Source: Synergistaceae bacterium (GTDB taxonomy: Bacteria > Synergistota > Synergistia > Synergistales > Aminobacteriaceae). Taken from it: a DNA stretch of 6,449 nucleotides. Of this stretch, positions 1 to 5,144 are shown piece by piece. The stretch lies in the NCBI GenBank assembly GCA_017447325.1, contig JAFSNU010000424.1, positions 1 to 6,449 on the forward strand, in the 5' to 3' direction. A program made the position numbers and the translations under genes. The notes under the pieces were generated by a model. It saw only the letters and a program-made list of their open reading frames with translations, was not told the DNA's origin and did no database searches. How positions within the stretch are numbered: position 1 is the stretch's first letter; the number at the start of each line of letters is the position of its first letter.

Positions 1-30
1 ATTTTAGGCCGGAGATTTATTTTATTTATT

Positions 31-1128
31 TTATTTTGCAAATTTATTTATTTCGTCTATATAAGCGTCAACGACTATTTCTTTATCAAATTCGCGCTGC
101 ATTTTCTCGCGGGCTCTTAATCCCATTTTGCAACGCTCTTGATGATTTAAATTTATAAATTTATTTATAGCTTGCGTTAAGCTTTGCGCATCTTTAGGCT
201 CGCATGCAAAGCCTGTTATATTATCGTCAAAAGTTTCCTGACAGCCCGGGATATTTGAAGCTATGACAGGCCGGCCAGTTGCCGAAGCTTCTTGCAGAGC
301 GTTTGCCATTCCCTCGTGATAAGTGGGAAGTATTACGCAGTGCGAAGCTTTATAAAATTTTTGCATGTCGTGCTGCACGCCGTGATAAATTATATTATTA
401 TTAGCTTGATGAGCTTGCTCAAGCTTTAATAAATACTCGTCCTCTTCGCAGCCGCCGACGATGTCCAGATAAATATTTTTGCGATTAAAATTATTAAACG
501 CCTCGAGCAGCTCGTTAATGCCTTTGTCTTTCATGATGCGTCCGACAAATAAAAATTTTATCGCGCCGTCCGGACTTTCAGGATAGTCTTCAAGCTTAAA
601 TTTATTTAAGTTCACGCCCGCGCCACTGGTCAATCTCGTTTTGTCTTGAGCAGCTATTTTATGTGCAATAAAAAATTTTTGATCACGGCTGTTCTCGAAA
701 AATATTTTAGCGGCCTTTCGCAAGCCTAATTTATAAAGACTAAGCGCGATAAATCTTAAAACGCCTTTGTTCTCGATCGCTGTGCCTAAGCCTGTTATGT
801 CGGCGATATAAGGCGTATGCGTGAACTGCGCCGCGAGTCCGCCGTAAACGCAGGGCTTGATAGTAAAGGTTAAAATTACGTTCGGCTTTAAATTTTTAAT
901 TAATTTTATATAATAAATTAATAATTTTAAATCTGAGAGCGGGTTAATGCTTCGGCGTTTGACCGGCGCATTTAATTTAACGCAGCCGAGGTCTTTAATA
1001 TTCTGCGTAAAATCTCCGTCGGGAGCAGACACGCAGACTTCATGGCCGAGCTTGATTAATTTTTGCGCTAATTCTTTATGAAATAAATAGAACGTGCCTT
1101 CGTGCGGCTCGAGAAATAAAATTTTCAT
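31..1128 (-). CDS. Family 4 glycosyltransferase (GT-B fold), surface polysaccharide type
   Basis: A complete 365-aa protein of normal length for a GT4 retaining glycosyltransferase, which moves a sugar from a nucleotide-sugar donor to a (usually lipid-linked) acceptor at the cytoplasmic face of the membrane. The N-terminal acceptor domain starts with MKILFLEPHEG and has the TIKPCVYGGLAA segment (about 89-100) seen in CapM/PglA-like enzymes. The C-terminal donor domain has FVGRIMKDKG (194-203; Arg197 and Lys202 are the expected phosphate-binding residues) and the E-x7-E signature at Glu272 and Glu280 within HEGMANALQEASATGRPVIAS-type sequence. There is no signal peptide. The ATG is the natural N terminus, although the only Shine-Dalgarno-like string (AGGGA, 1146-1142) lies 13 nt away, so translation may be modest. 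Sugar specificity cannot be read from the sequence. No other glycan gene is in the window, but a cluster could continue to the left. The family call is firm and the substrate is unknown. Confidence 0.9.
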   Translation of the reverse strand: MKILFLEPHEGTFYLFHKELAQKLIKLGHEVCVSAPDGDFTQNIKDLGCVKLNAPVKRRSINPLSDLKLLIYYIKLIKNLKPNVILTFTIKPCVYGGLAAQFTHTPYIADITGLGTAIENKGVLRFIALSLYKLGLRKAAKIFFENSRDQKFFIAHKIAAQDKTRLTSGAGVNLNKFKLEDYPESPDGAIKFLFVGRIMKDKGINELLEAFNNFNRKNIYLDIVGGCEEDEYLLKLEQAHQANNNIIYHGVQHDMQKFYKASHCVILPTYHEGMANALQEASATGRPVIASNIPGCQETFDDNITGFACEPKDAQSLTQAINKFINLNHQERCKMGLRAREKMQREFDKEIVVDAYIDEINKFAK

Positions 1129-1230
1129 GTTATATATTCAGTCCCTGTTTTGTAAATTTAATTTTATAATTTAATTATAGCTTAATTATAGCTTAAAAAA
1201 TTTTGAATATGTGAGTTGAATAATTTAAAA
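1129..1230. promoter_or_regulatory. Divergent promoter region between glycosyltransferase and polA
   Basis: About 100 bp of nearly pure A/T separate two divergently transcribed genes, so both promoters should lie here. TATAAT occurs on the plus strand at 1165-1170, pointing at polA. On the minus strand the duplicated 11-bp repeat supplies two TATAAT-like boxes pointing at the glycosyltransferase. No convincing TTGACA box is spaced correctly for any of them, so the assignment of individual promoters is weak. Neither gene has a good Shine-Dalgarno site. Confidence 0.4.
1171..1192. repeat. Perfect tandem repeat, 11 bp x 2
   Basis: TTAATTATAGC is repeated twice with no spacer (1171-1181 and 1182-1192), followed by TTAA, which begins a third copy. 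On the minus strand each unit reads GCTATAATTAA, so the duplication creates two consecutive TATAAT boxes upstream of the glycosyltransferase gene. It may be a promoter duplication or simple slippage in AT-rich DNA. Confidence 0.85.
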
Positions 1231-3672
1231 ATGAAAATTTTAATCATAGACGGACATAGTTTAATTCATCGGGCGTATCACGCGATGCCGGACTTGAATG
1301 CTCCGGACGGAACGAAGACCGGAGCTGTGACGGGATTTTTTAATATGTTATTCTTAGCTCAGGACTTATTGAAGCCTGACGTTTGCGCGGCGGCGTTCGA
1401 CGCTCACGGAAAATTAGCGCGGCGCGAAGTCCTGCCGGATTATAAAGCTAATAGAGCGAGGCTTGGCGATGATTTAAAAGTTCAAATTGATTTAGCTCAA
1501 GAGATTTTAAATTTAATCGGTGTGCAAGTCTTAAAGTCTCCCGGCGTTGAGGCTGATGATATTATCGGCACGCTTGCAGTTAAAGAGGCTGCAAAAAATA
1601 ATGATATTATAATTTTGTCGAGCGACAAAGATTTAATGCAGTTAATTAATAGTAATATTAAGATGCTCAGGCCGATAACTAAAGGCGTGTCTAATGCCGA
1701 GCTTTATGATGAAGATTTATTTAAAGCAGAATTTAAATTTGAGCCGGAGCTAATGGCTGATTATTTGGCTTTAATCGGCGACAAGGCGGATAATATCCCG
1801 GGCGTTAAGGGCATAGGCGAGATAGGCGCGGCGAATTTGATTTCAAGCTTCGGCAGCCTTGAAAATATTTTTGATAATCTTGACGAATTAAAGCCTGCCA
1901 TGCGCAAAAAATTATTAGCAGCTGGGCTCGAGCATGTCTTAAAGATTAGAGCTTTAATTAAATTAGATTTAAATTTAGATTTTGATTTGGATTTAAATAT
2001 TGAGCCGGATTTGAACGAGGCGGCAACTCTTGCGTCGCGCTTGGGCTTGAGAGCTTTATTAAAGCGTTTGAATTTAAATTCTAATTTAAGTTTTAATTTT
2101 AAGCCTGAAGTTAAAGAAGTTAAAGCCCGCGAGCTTGATAAAGATTATTTAATAATTTTAAATAATTTGGATAATGAATTAATCGCGCTGTTTAATGACA
2201 GAGAGCCAGAAATTTTTAAGCCGGAATTTTTAAATTATAATAAAATTTTCACGAGCGACTATAAAGCTATATTAAATAAAATTAATTTAAGACAGCCTGA
2301 CTGGGATTTGCGAACCGCGCATTATTTAGTTCATCCGGACTTGTCGTTCAAGACTTTTAAATATTTAATAGAAGATATTTTAAATCAGGAAAATAAATTT
2401 GAAGCTTTATTAAATTTAAAGGCCGAGCTTGACGCAAAATTTTCAGATTATATTAATCTAAATAAAATTATGACTGAGCTTGACTTGCCGTTAATTCCCG
2501 TGCTGTATAAAATGGAACGTCACGGCGTTAAGATCAAGCCTGAAAATTTTAGGAGCGTGCAGAGCGAGCTTGAAAATAAAATTTCTGAAATTGAAGATCA
2601 TATCGAGTTTATAACCGGGTATAAAATTAATCTGAACTCGCCGCGTCAGGTCTCTGATTTATTATTTAACAAGCTTGGATTAAATCTGCCGAACGCGAAG
2701 AAGAAGGGCGGCAGTTTTCAGTCAACGGCTGCGGAAGTTTTAGAGCAGCTAATAAAGCTGACGGACGCGCAAGTGCCGAAATTAATTTTAGAATATAGAG
2801 AGTTGTCTAAAATTTTGAGTGCGTTTGTAATGCCGCTGCAGGAACATGCTGATGATGATTTTATAGTTCACACTCGCTTTGAACCGGCGTTGACCGGTAC
2901 GGGAAGACTGAGCAGCCAAGAGCCTAATCTGCAAAATCTTCCGGCCTTTGGAGACTGGGCGATGAAATTAAAATCGGGATTAGTGCCTGTGCATGACGGA
3001 AATATTTTTATCTCGGCTGATTACTCGCAGATTGAGCTTAGAGTGCTTGCGCATTTGTCTGGCGAAGAGAGATTATTAGAGGCGTTTAATGATAATAGAG
3101 ATATACACGCGGAGACTGCGTCATGGGTGTTCGACGTTGCGCCTGAATTTGTCACGCCTGAATTGCGGCGCATGGCGAAAGTTATAAATTTTGGATTATT
3201 ATACGGCATGAACCAGTTCGGCCTTGCTGACAGATTAGGCGTGTCTCAGGCTGAAGCGATAGATATTATGACTAAATACTTTGACGCTCTGCCCGGAGTG
3301 AAAAATTATCTTGACGAGATAACTAATCAGGCTTTAGCGATCGGCTACGCTGAAACTTTATTTGGACGAGTGAGGCCAGTGAATGAGATTAACGCTAAAG
3401 GCCAAGCGTTAAAGCGAGTGTTAATTAATTCGCCCATTCAAGGCACGGCGGCGGACATAACGCGCAGGGCGATGCTGAAGCTTGATAAGGCTATAAATAA
3501 TAAAAATATAAATTTATTTTTGCAGGTTCATGATTCGTTAGTGTGCGAGTGCGCGCCAGAGAGCATAGACGAGGCCGGCGAAATTTTGCGTAAAAATATG
3601 GAAGAAGCAGCCGAGCTGTCGCTGCCTCTGAATGTGAATATTAAAACAGGCTCGAGCTTGGCCGAAGTTTAA
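1231..3672 (+). CDS. polA: DNA polymerase I
   Basis: Family A DNA polymerase for Okazaki-fragment processing and repair, 813 aa from this start. Residue numbers here count from an alternative TTG five codons upstream (1216). The 5'-nuclease domain (about 6-290) has the metal ligands Asp12, Asp62, Asp114/Asp115, Asp137/Asp139 and Asp189/Asp192, plus the helix-hairpin-helix around GVKGIGEIGAANLI. The middle region (about 295-415) is short and lacks the DxE pair of the 3'-5' exonuclease, so proofreading is probably absent, as in many Bacillota. The polymerase domain has TGRLSS (562-567), motif A DYSQIELR (Asp602), motif B RRMAKVINFGLLYG (Arg651, Lys655, Phe659, Tyr663) and motif C VHDS (Asp773). 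I chose ATG 1231 because MKILIIDGHSLIHRA is the usual family N terminus. Neither start has a clear Shine-Dalgarno site, and a stop at 1204-1206 limits extension. Confidence 0.97.
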   Translation: MKILIIDGHSLIHRAYHAMPDLNAPDGTKTGAVTGFFNMLFLAQDLLKPDVCAAAFDAHGKLARREVLPDYKANRARLGDDLKVQIDLAQEILNLIGVQVLKSPGVEADDIIGTLAVKEAAKNNDIIILSSDKDLMQLINSNIKMLRPITKGVSNAELYDEDLFKAEFKFEPELMADYLALIGDKADNIPGVKGIGEIGAANLISSFGSLENIFDNLDELKPAMRKKLLAAGLEHVLKIRALIKLDLNLDFDLDLNIEPDLNEAATLASRLGLRALLKRLNLNSNLSFNFKPEVKEVKARELDKDYLIILNNLDNELIALFNDREPEIFKPEFLNYNKIFTSDYKAILNKINLRQPDWDLRTAHYLVHPDLSFKTFKYLIEDILNQENKFEALLNLKAELDAKFSDYINLNKIMTELDLPLIPVLYKMERHGVKIKPENFRSVQSELENKISEIEDHIEFITGYKINLNSPRQVSDLLFNKLGLNLPNAKKKGGSFQSTAAEVLEQLIKLTDAQVPKLILEYRELSKILSAFVMPLQEHADDDFIVHTRFEPALTGTGRLSSQEPNLQNLPAFGDWAMKLKSGLVPVHDGNIFISADYSQIELRVLAHLSGEERLLEAFNDNRDIHAETASWVFDVAPEFVTPELRRMAKVINFGLLYGMNQFGLADRLGVSQAEAIDIMTKYFDALPGVKNYLDEITNQALAIGYAETLFGRVRPVNEINAKGQALKRVLINSPIQGTAADITRRAMLKLDKAINNKNINLFLQVHDSLVCECAPESIDEAGEILRKNMEEAAELSLPLNVNIKTGSSLAEV

Positions 3673-3693
3673 TTTAAATTATTAAATAAATTC

Positions 3694-3736
3694 AGCCGCG
3701 TCGTCAGCTATATAAATATATAAAACCGGCGCGGCT
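3694..3736. terminator. Probable bidirectional terminator between convergent genes
   Basis: The arms AGCCGCGTCG (3694-3703) and CGGCGCGGCT (3727-3736) pair over 10 bp with one G-T wobble, around a 23-nt A/T-rich loop. This is the only GC-rich patch between the polA stop (3672) and the stop of the minus-strand OadG-like gene (3754). It is flanked by A/T-rich tracts on both sides, so it can end transcription from either direction. The loop is longer than usual and the downstream T tract is interrupted, so efficiency is uncertain. Confidence 0.65.
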
Positions 3737-3753
3737 TTAAAATAATTTTAAAT

Positions 3754-3879
3754 TTATTTTAATTTTCCAAGCGCGAGGACGACAGCCGTGATTAATAATA
3801 TAACGACAAAGATGCCCTCCATGCCCTGCGCCATAATCTTTAACGAGATAATAAAATTTTCCCAGATGTCAGGACTCAT
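3754..3879 (-). CDS. Small OadG-like membrane subunit (41 aa)
   Basis: A 41-aa open frame, MSPDIWENFIISLKIMAQG followed by a single membrane helix (about 23-38, GIFVVILLITAVVLAL) and GKLK. The pattern of a short amphipathic N terminus, a ...GM-x-G-I-F-V-V turn into one helix and a basic end is that of the gamma subunit of Na+-pumping decarboxylases (OadG) and of short OadG-related proteins that accompany transporters. Such subunits sit in the cytoplasmic membrane and stabilise the partner complex. The extended C-terminal tail of full OadG is absent. A perfect AAAGGAG lies at 3900-3894, 14 nt before the ATG, which is long but workable. It follows the 91-aa membrane gene by 51 bp and is probably co-transcribed with it. 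No decarboxylase alpha or beta subunit is in the window. The coding call is good; the family call is from pattern only. Confidence 0.72.
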   Translation of the reverse strand: MSPDIWENFIISLKIMAQGMEGIFVVILLITAVVLALGKLK

Positions 3880-3930
3880 GTTTAAATTTAAATCTCCTTT
3901 AATATAATAATTTTAATTTTAAATTAATAA

Positions 3931-4206
3931 TTAAATGCTCTTTAGCGCGTCGGTTGCGAAGCGCACGGTCTCGTTGATGTATAAAGAGATGTCAACTCTA
4001 TTAAAATATAAATAGCTCGCGATTTTATATAATAAAATAATTACAGGCATCGCGACTATAAACGCGCCGAGCTTGTGAAGAATTTTCGCCGGTATCGTTC
4101 CCCAGCTCTCGAATAACTGCTCGACGAGCCAGCCGGCCGTCATCAATGCAAAGCCTAAAACCCATAACGCCAATAAAATTATAATTCGCGTATCGACAAC
4201 GCGCAT
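3931..4206 (-). CDS. Hypothetical two-helix membrane protein (91 aa)
   Basis: I do not recognise this family. The 91-aa product has two hydrophobic segments, about 7-28 (RIIILLALWVLGFALMTAGW) and about 46-68 (LGAFIVAMPVIILLYKIASY), joined by a 17-residue linker with acidic and aromatic residues, and a polar C-terminal tail of about 22 residues. A small integral membrane protein is the safe description. I chose ATG 4206 over the TTG at 4233, which would give 100 aa, because a purine-rich Shine-Dalgarno stretch (AAAGGAAGAAGG, 4228-4217) lies 10 nt before the ATG and would be inside the gene if the TTG were used. A TATAAT on the minus strand at 4260-4255 is a possible -10. The OadG-like gene follows 51 bp downstream, so the two may encode partners of a membrane complex or transporter encoded elsewhere. 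Confidence 0.75.
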   Translation of the reverse strand: MRVVDTRIIILLALWVLGFALMTAGWLVEQLFESWGTIPAKILHKLGAFIVAMPVIILLYKIASYLYFNRVDISLYINETVRFATDALKSI

Positions 4207-4286
4207 AAAACTTCTGCCTTCTTCCTTTAACAAACAACTTAATCAAGTTTATAAATTATAAATTATTTTTAAATTTTAAAATTTAA

Positions 4287-4295
4287 TGCTATAAT
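4287..4295 (+). promoter_or_regulatory. Extended -10 promoter, antisense to the 48-aa gene
   Basis: TGCTATAAT is a perfect extended -10 element (TGn-TATAAT), which can work without a -35 box; the sequence around 4267-4272 is not TTGACA-like. Transcription would start near 4302 and run rightward through the 3' half and body of the minus-strand 48-aa gene. The same bases lie in the A/T tract after that gene's terminator-like hairpin, so an accidental match is possible. Confidence 0.5.
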
Positions 4296-4297
4296 AA

Positions 4298-4331
4298 TAC
4301 CACGGACAACGGAGAGGGATTGTTCGTGGTA
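4298..4331. terminator. Strong hairpin; probable terminator of the 48-aa gene
   Basis: The arms 4298-4309 and 4320-4331 (TACCACGGACAA / TTGTTCGTGGTA) form 12 bp on the plus strand with one G-U, around a 10-nt purine loop. On the minus strand the hairpin has one A-C mismatch and is followed by TTATTATAG, a reasonable U-rich tail, 21 nt after the stop of the 48-aa gene. As plus-strand RNA it would be a 5'-end hairpin just after the predicted start at about 4302. Confidence 0.6.
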
Positions 4332-4352
4332 GAAATTAAAAAATACAGCGGT

Positions 4353-4499
4353 CTATCGGGCAAATCTGTCCCATAATGTTACCAGCATTATGGTGAGACT
4401 TACGAGATAGTAAAAGAAGACAGCGGCGGACTTAATCATTTTGAAGAAGTTTCGCCGCTGTTTCTTGTTGGCGCGCTTTCTCTGCTTAGACTTAGCCAA
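4353..4499 (-). CDS. Unrecognised 48-aa cationic single-helix membrane peptide
   Basis: A 48-aa open frame with a TTG start preceded by a near-ideal Shine-Dalgarno AGGGAGGTG (4515-4507) at 7-nt spacing; an in-frame TGA at 4508-4506 rules out a longer version. The N terminus (MAKSKQRKRANKKQRRN...) has 11 Lys/Arg in the first 23 residues. One hydrophobic helix follows (about 24-43, SAAVFFYYLVSLTIMLVTLW), then a WDRFAR end. An N-inside bitopic membrane peptide is the expected topology. Its leucine codons are mostly CTC/CTG (one TTA in four), unlike the TTA-rich neighbours, which hints at transfer or RNA-level constraint. It has its own promoter (-35 TTAGCA, -10 TATAAT) and terminator-like hairpin, so it is probably monocistronic. 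I do not recognise the family. Size and topology would suit a type I toxin or a small regulatory membrane protein, but neither is demonstrated. Confidence 0.65.
   Translation of the reverse strand: MAKSKQRKRANKKQRRNFFKMIKSAAVFFYYLVSLTIMLVTLWDRFAR
4360..4408. repeat. Inverted repeat inside the 48-aa gene
   Basis: CCATAATG and CATTATGG (4371-4378 and 4386-4393) form a perfect 8-bp stem with a 7-nt loop. Outward, AAATCT/AGACTT extends the pairing with one mismatch on the plus strand, which becomes a G-U pair on the minus strand. CTATC (4353-4357) and GATAG (4406-4410) can close the whole structure through an internal loop. This is more dyad symmetry than chance coding sequence normally gives. 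Confidence 0.6.
4418..4463. terminator. GC-rich hairpin with U-rich tails on both strands, inside the 48-aa gene
   Basis: The arms 4418-4430 and 4451-4463 pair over 13 bp on the plus strand, with the core ACAGCGGCG/CGCCGCTGT perfect and two G-U pairs, around a 20-nt loop. On the plus strand the 3' arm runs into TTTCTTGTT, so an RNA started at about 4302 could end near 4470. On the minus strand the hairpin is followed by CTTCTTTTAC, which might cause premature termination or pausing within the small gene. It could equally be a fold without a terminator role. Confidence 0.4.
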
Positions 4500-4662
4500 A
4501 AGCCTTCACCTCCCTTCCGCAGGGTTAAACTCTCCATTATAATAATTCAAAGCAGCCCTGCTAAAGTCTTCAAGCCCTACTCTGACTTGGGACTCATTCT
4601 ACCCGGAGCCTCTCCTCGCTAATTATTCTAATTAAAAATAATTAACTCGCTTTATTATATCA
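4500..4662 (-). other. Upstream leader region of the 48-aa gene, possibly a structured RNA
   Basis: On the minus strand an extended -10 (TGATATAAT, 4662-4654) could start a transcript near 4647 that runs through this region into the 48-aa gene. It begins with an A/T hairpin (arms 4620-4627 and 4637-4644), then contains GAGGAGAGG followed after 11 nt by a six-residue frame (MSPKSE, stop TAG at 4579-4577). An open stretch of 30 codons (4598-4506) then ends in a TGA overlapping the Shine-Dalgarno site of the 48-aa gene. The GC content is about 45-50%, far above nearby intergenic DNA, so the region is probably functional. I recognise no riboswitch, tRNA or known RNA family. Confidence 0.35.
4536..4564 (-). 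promoter_or_regulatory. Promoter of the 48-aa gene
   Basis: On the minus strand, TTAGCA (4564-4559, four of six matches to TTGACA) is followed after exactly 17 nt by a perfect TATAAT (4541-4536). The predicted start near 4529 gives a short leader of about 30 nt that carries the Shine-Dalgarno site, and with the hairpin at 4298-4331 a transcript of roughly 240 nt. This is the best-formed sigma-70 type promoter in the window. Confidence 0.6.
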
Positions 4663-4704
4663 GCTTAATTTAATTTTAAAATTTTTAAATTTAATATTTT
4701 ATTT

Positions 4705-4710
4705 TATAAT
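4705..4710 (+). promoter_or_regulatory. Possible -10 box for gatCA
   Basis: TATAAT followed by G lies 72 bp upstream of the gatC start, pointing toward it. The sequence 17 nt further upstream is only A/T and has no recognisable -35, so this rests on the -10 match and the position alone. A start near 4717 would place the hairpin at 4726-4754 inside the leader. Confidence 0.35.
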
Positions 4711-4725
4711 GATTTAGTTTGAATA

Positions 4726-4754
4726 AATTTATAAGCTTGTAAAGTTTATAAATT
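4726..4754. repeat. Near-perfect palindrome / hairpin before gatC
   Basis: The arms AATTTATAAGCTT (4726-4738) and AAGTTTATAAATT (4742-4754) pair over 13 bp with a single G-U and a 3-nt loop (GTA). It ends 11 nt before the gatC Shine-Dalgarno site AAAGGAG (4766-4772). It could be an operator-like palindrome, a leader hairpin or a weak attenuator for gatCA. Confidence 0.6.
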
Positions 4755-4781
4755 ATTAGATTTTGAAAGGAGAATTTATCA

Positions 4782-5084
4782 ATGAGCGCAAAGAAGATTG
4801 AGGACGAAGAATTAACTTGGCTTGCGCAGGAAGCCCGTCTCTCGTTCAGCGAAAAGGAATTGGCGGACGCGTCGGCTTATATTAATAATTTTTTAGAGAT
4901 GCTTGACAGATTTCAAGAGCTTGATTTAAAAGACGTCGAGCCGTTCAGCTTTGCCGAGGCGATCGAGTGTCCGCTTCGCGAAGACGTAGTCGTTAAGTTT
5001 GAAAACCGCGACGCGATTATGGCGGAGAGCGCGCATGTAGAGGGCGATTACTTTAAAGCGCCTCGCATCATGGAGGGAGTTTAA
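4782..5084 (+). CDS. gatC: Asp/Glu-tRNA(Asn/Gln) amidotransferase subunit C
   Basis: GatC, 100 aa, the usual size. It is the small subunit that wraps around GatA and bridges it to GatB in the GatCAB complex, which converts Glu-tRNA(Gln) and Asp-tRNA(Asn) to Gln- and Asn-tRNA in bacteria lacking the matching synthetases. Family landmarks are visible: an N-terminal helix with WLAQEARLSFSEKEL (about 13-27), a second helix ending in LKDVEPFSF (49-57), then LREDVV (65-70) and the C-terminal GDYFKAPRIME (88-98). The ATG follows AAAGGAG (4766-4772) at 9 nt, a strong site. gatA follows 60 bp downstream on the same strand with its own Shine-Dalgarno site, the common gatC-gatA order; gatB would be expected beyond the window. 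A 13-bp palindrome precedes the gene. Confidence 0.96.
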   Translation: MSAKKIEDEELTWLAQEARLSFSEKELADASAYINNFLEMLDRFQELDLKDVEPFSFAEAIECPLREDVVVKFENRDAIMAESAHVEGDYFKAPRIMEGV

Positions 5085-5144
5085 AAGCTCGCGAGAGTTT
5101 TTAAATTTTAAATCGCCGCATATTATAGTAGAAGGAGTTTAATA

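Noticed and set aside
1..30. GGCCGG-containing stretch after the glycosyltransferase stop as a terminator arm.
   Set aside because: The possible partner arm lies outside the window, so no hairpin can be shown.
3021..3209. 62-codon minus-strand open frame within polA.
   Set aside because: It lies over the highly conserved polymerase motifs A and B and is a shadow of polA.
4025..4246. 73-codon minus-strand frame overlapping the 91-aa membrane gene.
   Set aside because: It is out of frame with the better candidate, which has a Shine-Dalgarno site and two clean hydrophobic helices; this one lacks both.
4506..4508. TGA separating two open stretches, as a possible recoded codon.
   Set aside because: The other complete genes end in TAA or TAG and use TGG for Trp; the strong Shine-Dalgarno site over the TGA explains a fresh start at 4499.
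4436..4537. Minus-strand 33-codon frame from an ATG at 4537, overlapping the 48-aa gene out of frame.
   Set aside because: The ATG is embedded in the -10 box of the local promoter, upstream of the predicted transcript start, with no Shine-Dalgarno site.
4326..4622. Plus-strand open frame opposite the 48-aa gene: GTG at 4326 after GGAGAGGG, 16 codons to TAA 4374-4376, then 81 open codons to TAA 4620-4622.
   Set aside because: It is codon-aligned antisense to the 48-aa gene, so its openness follows from that gene's low use of TTA/CTA/TCA. The long part has no start or ribosome site, and its second half reads like noncoding translation. The 16-codon piece is too short to support.
5085..5144. 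CTCGCGAG palindrome followed by T-rich sequence between gatC and gatA as a terminator.
   Set aside because: A 2-nt loop is sterically impossible for the full stem, and the shorter alternatives are only 3-4 bp; the genes are expected to be co-transcribed.
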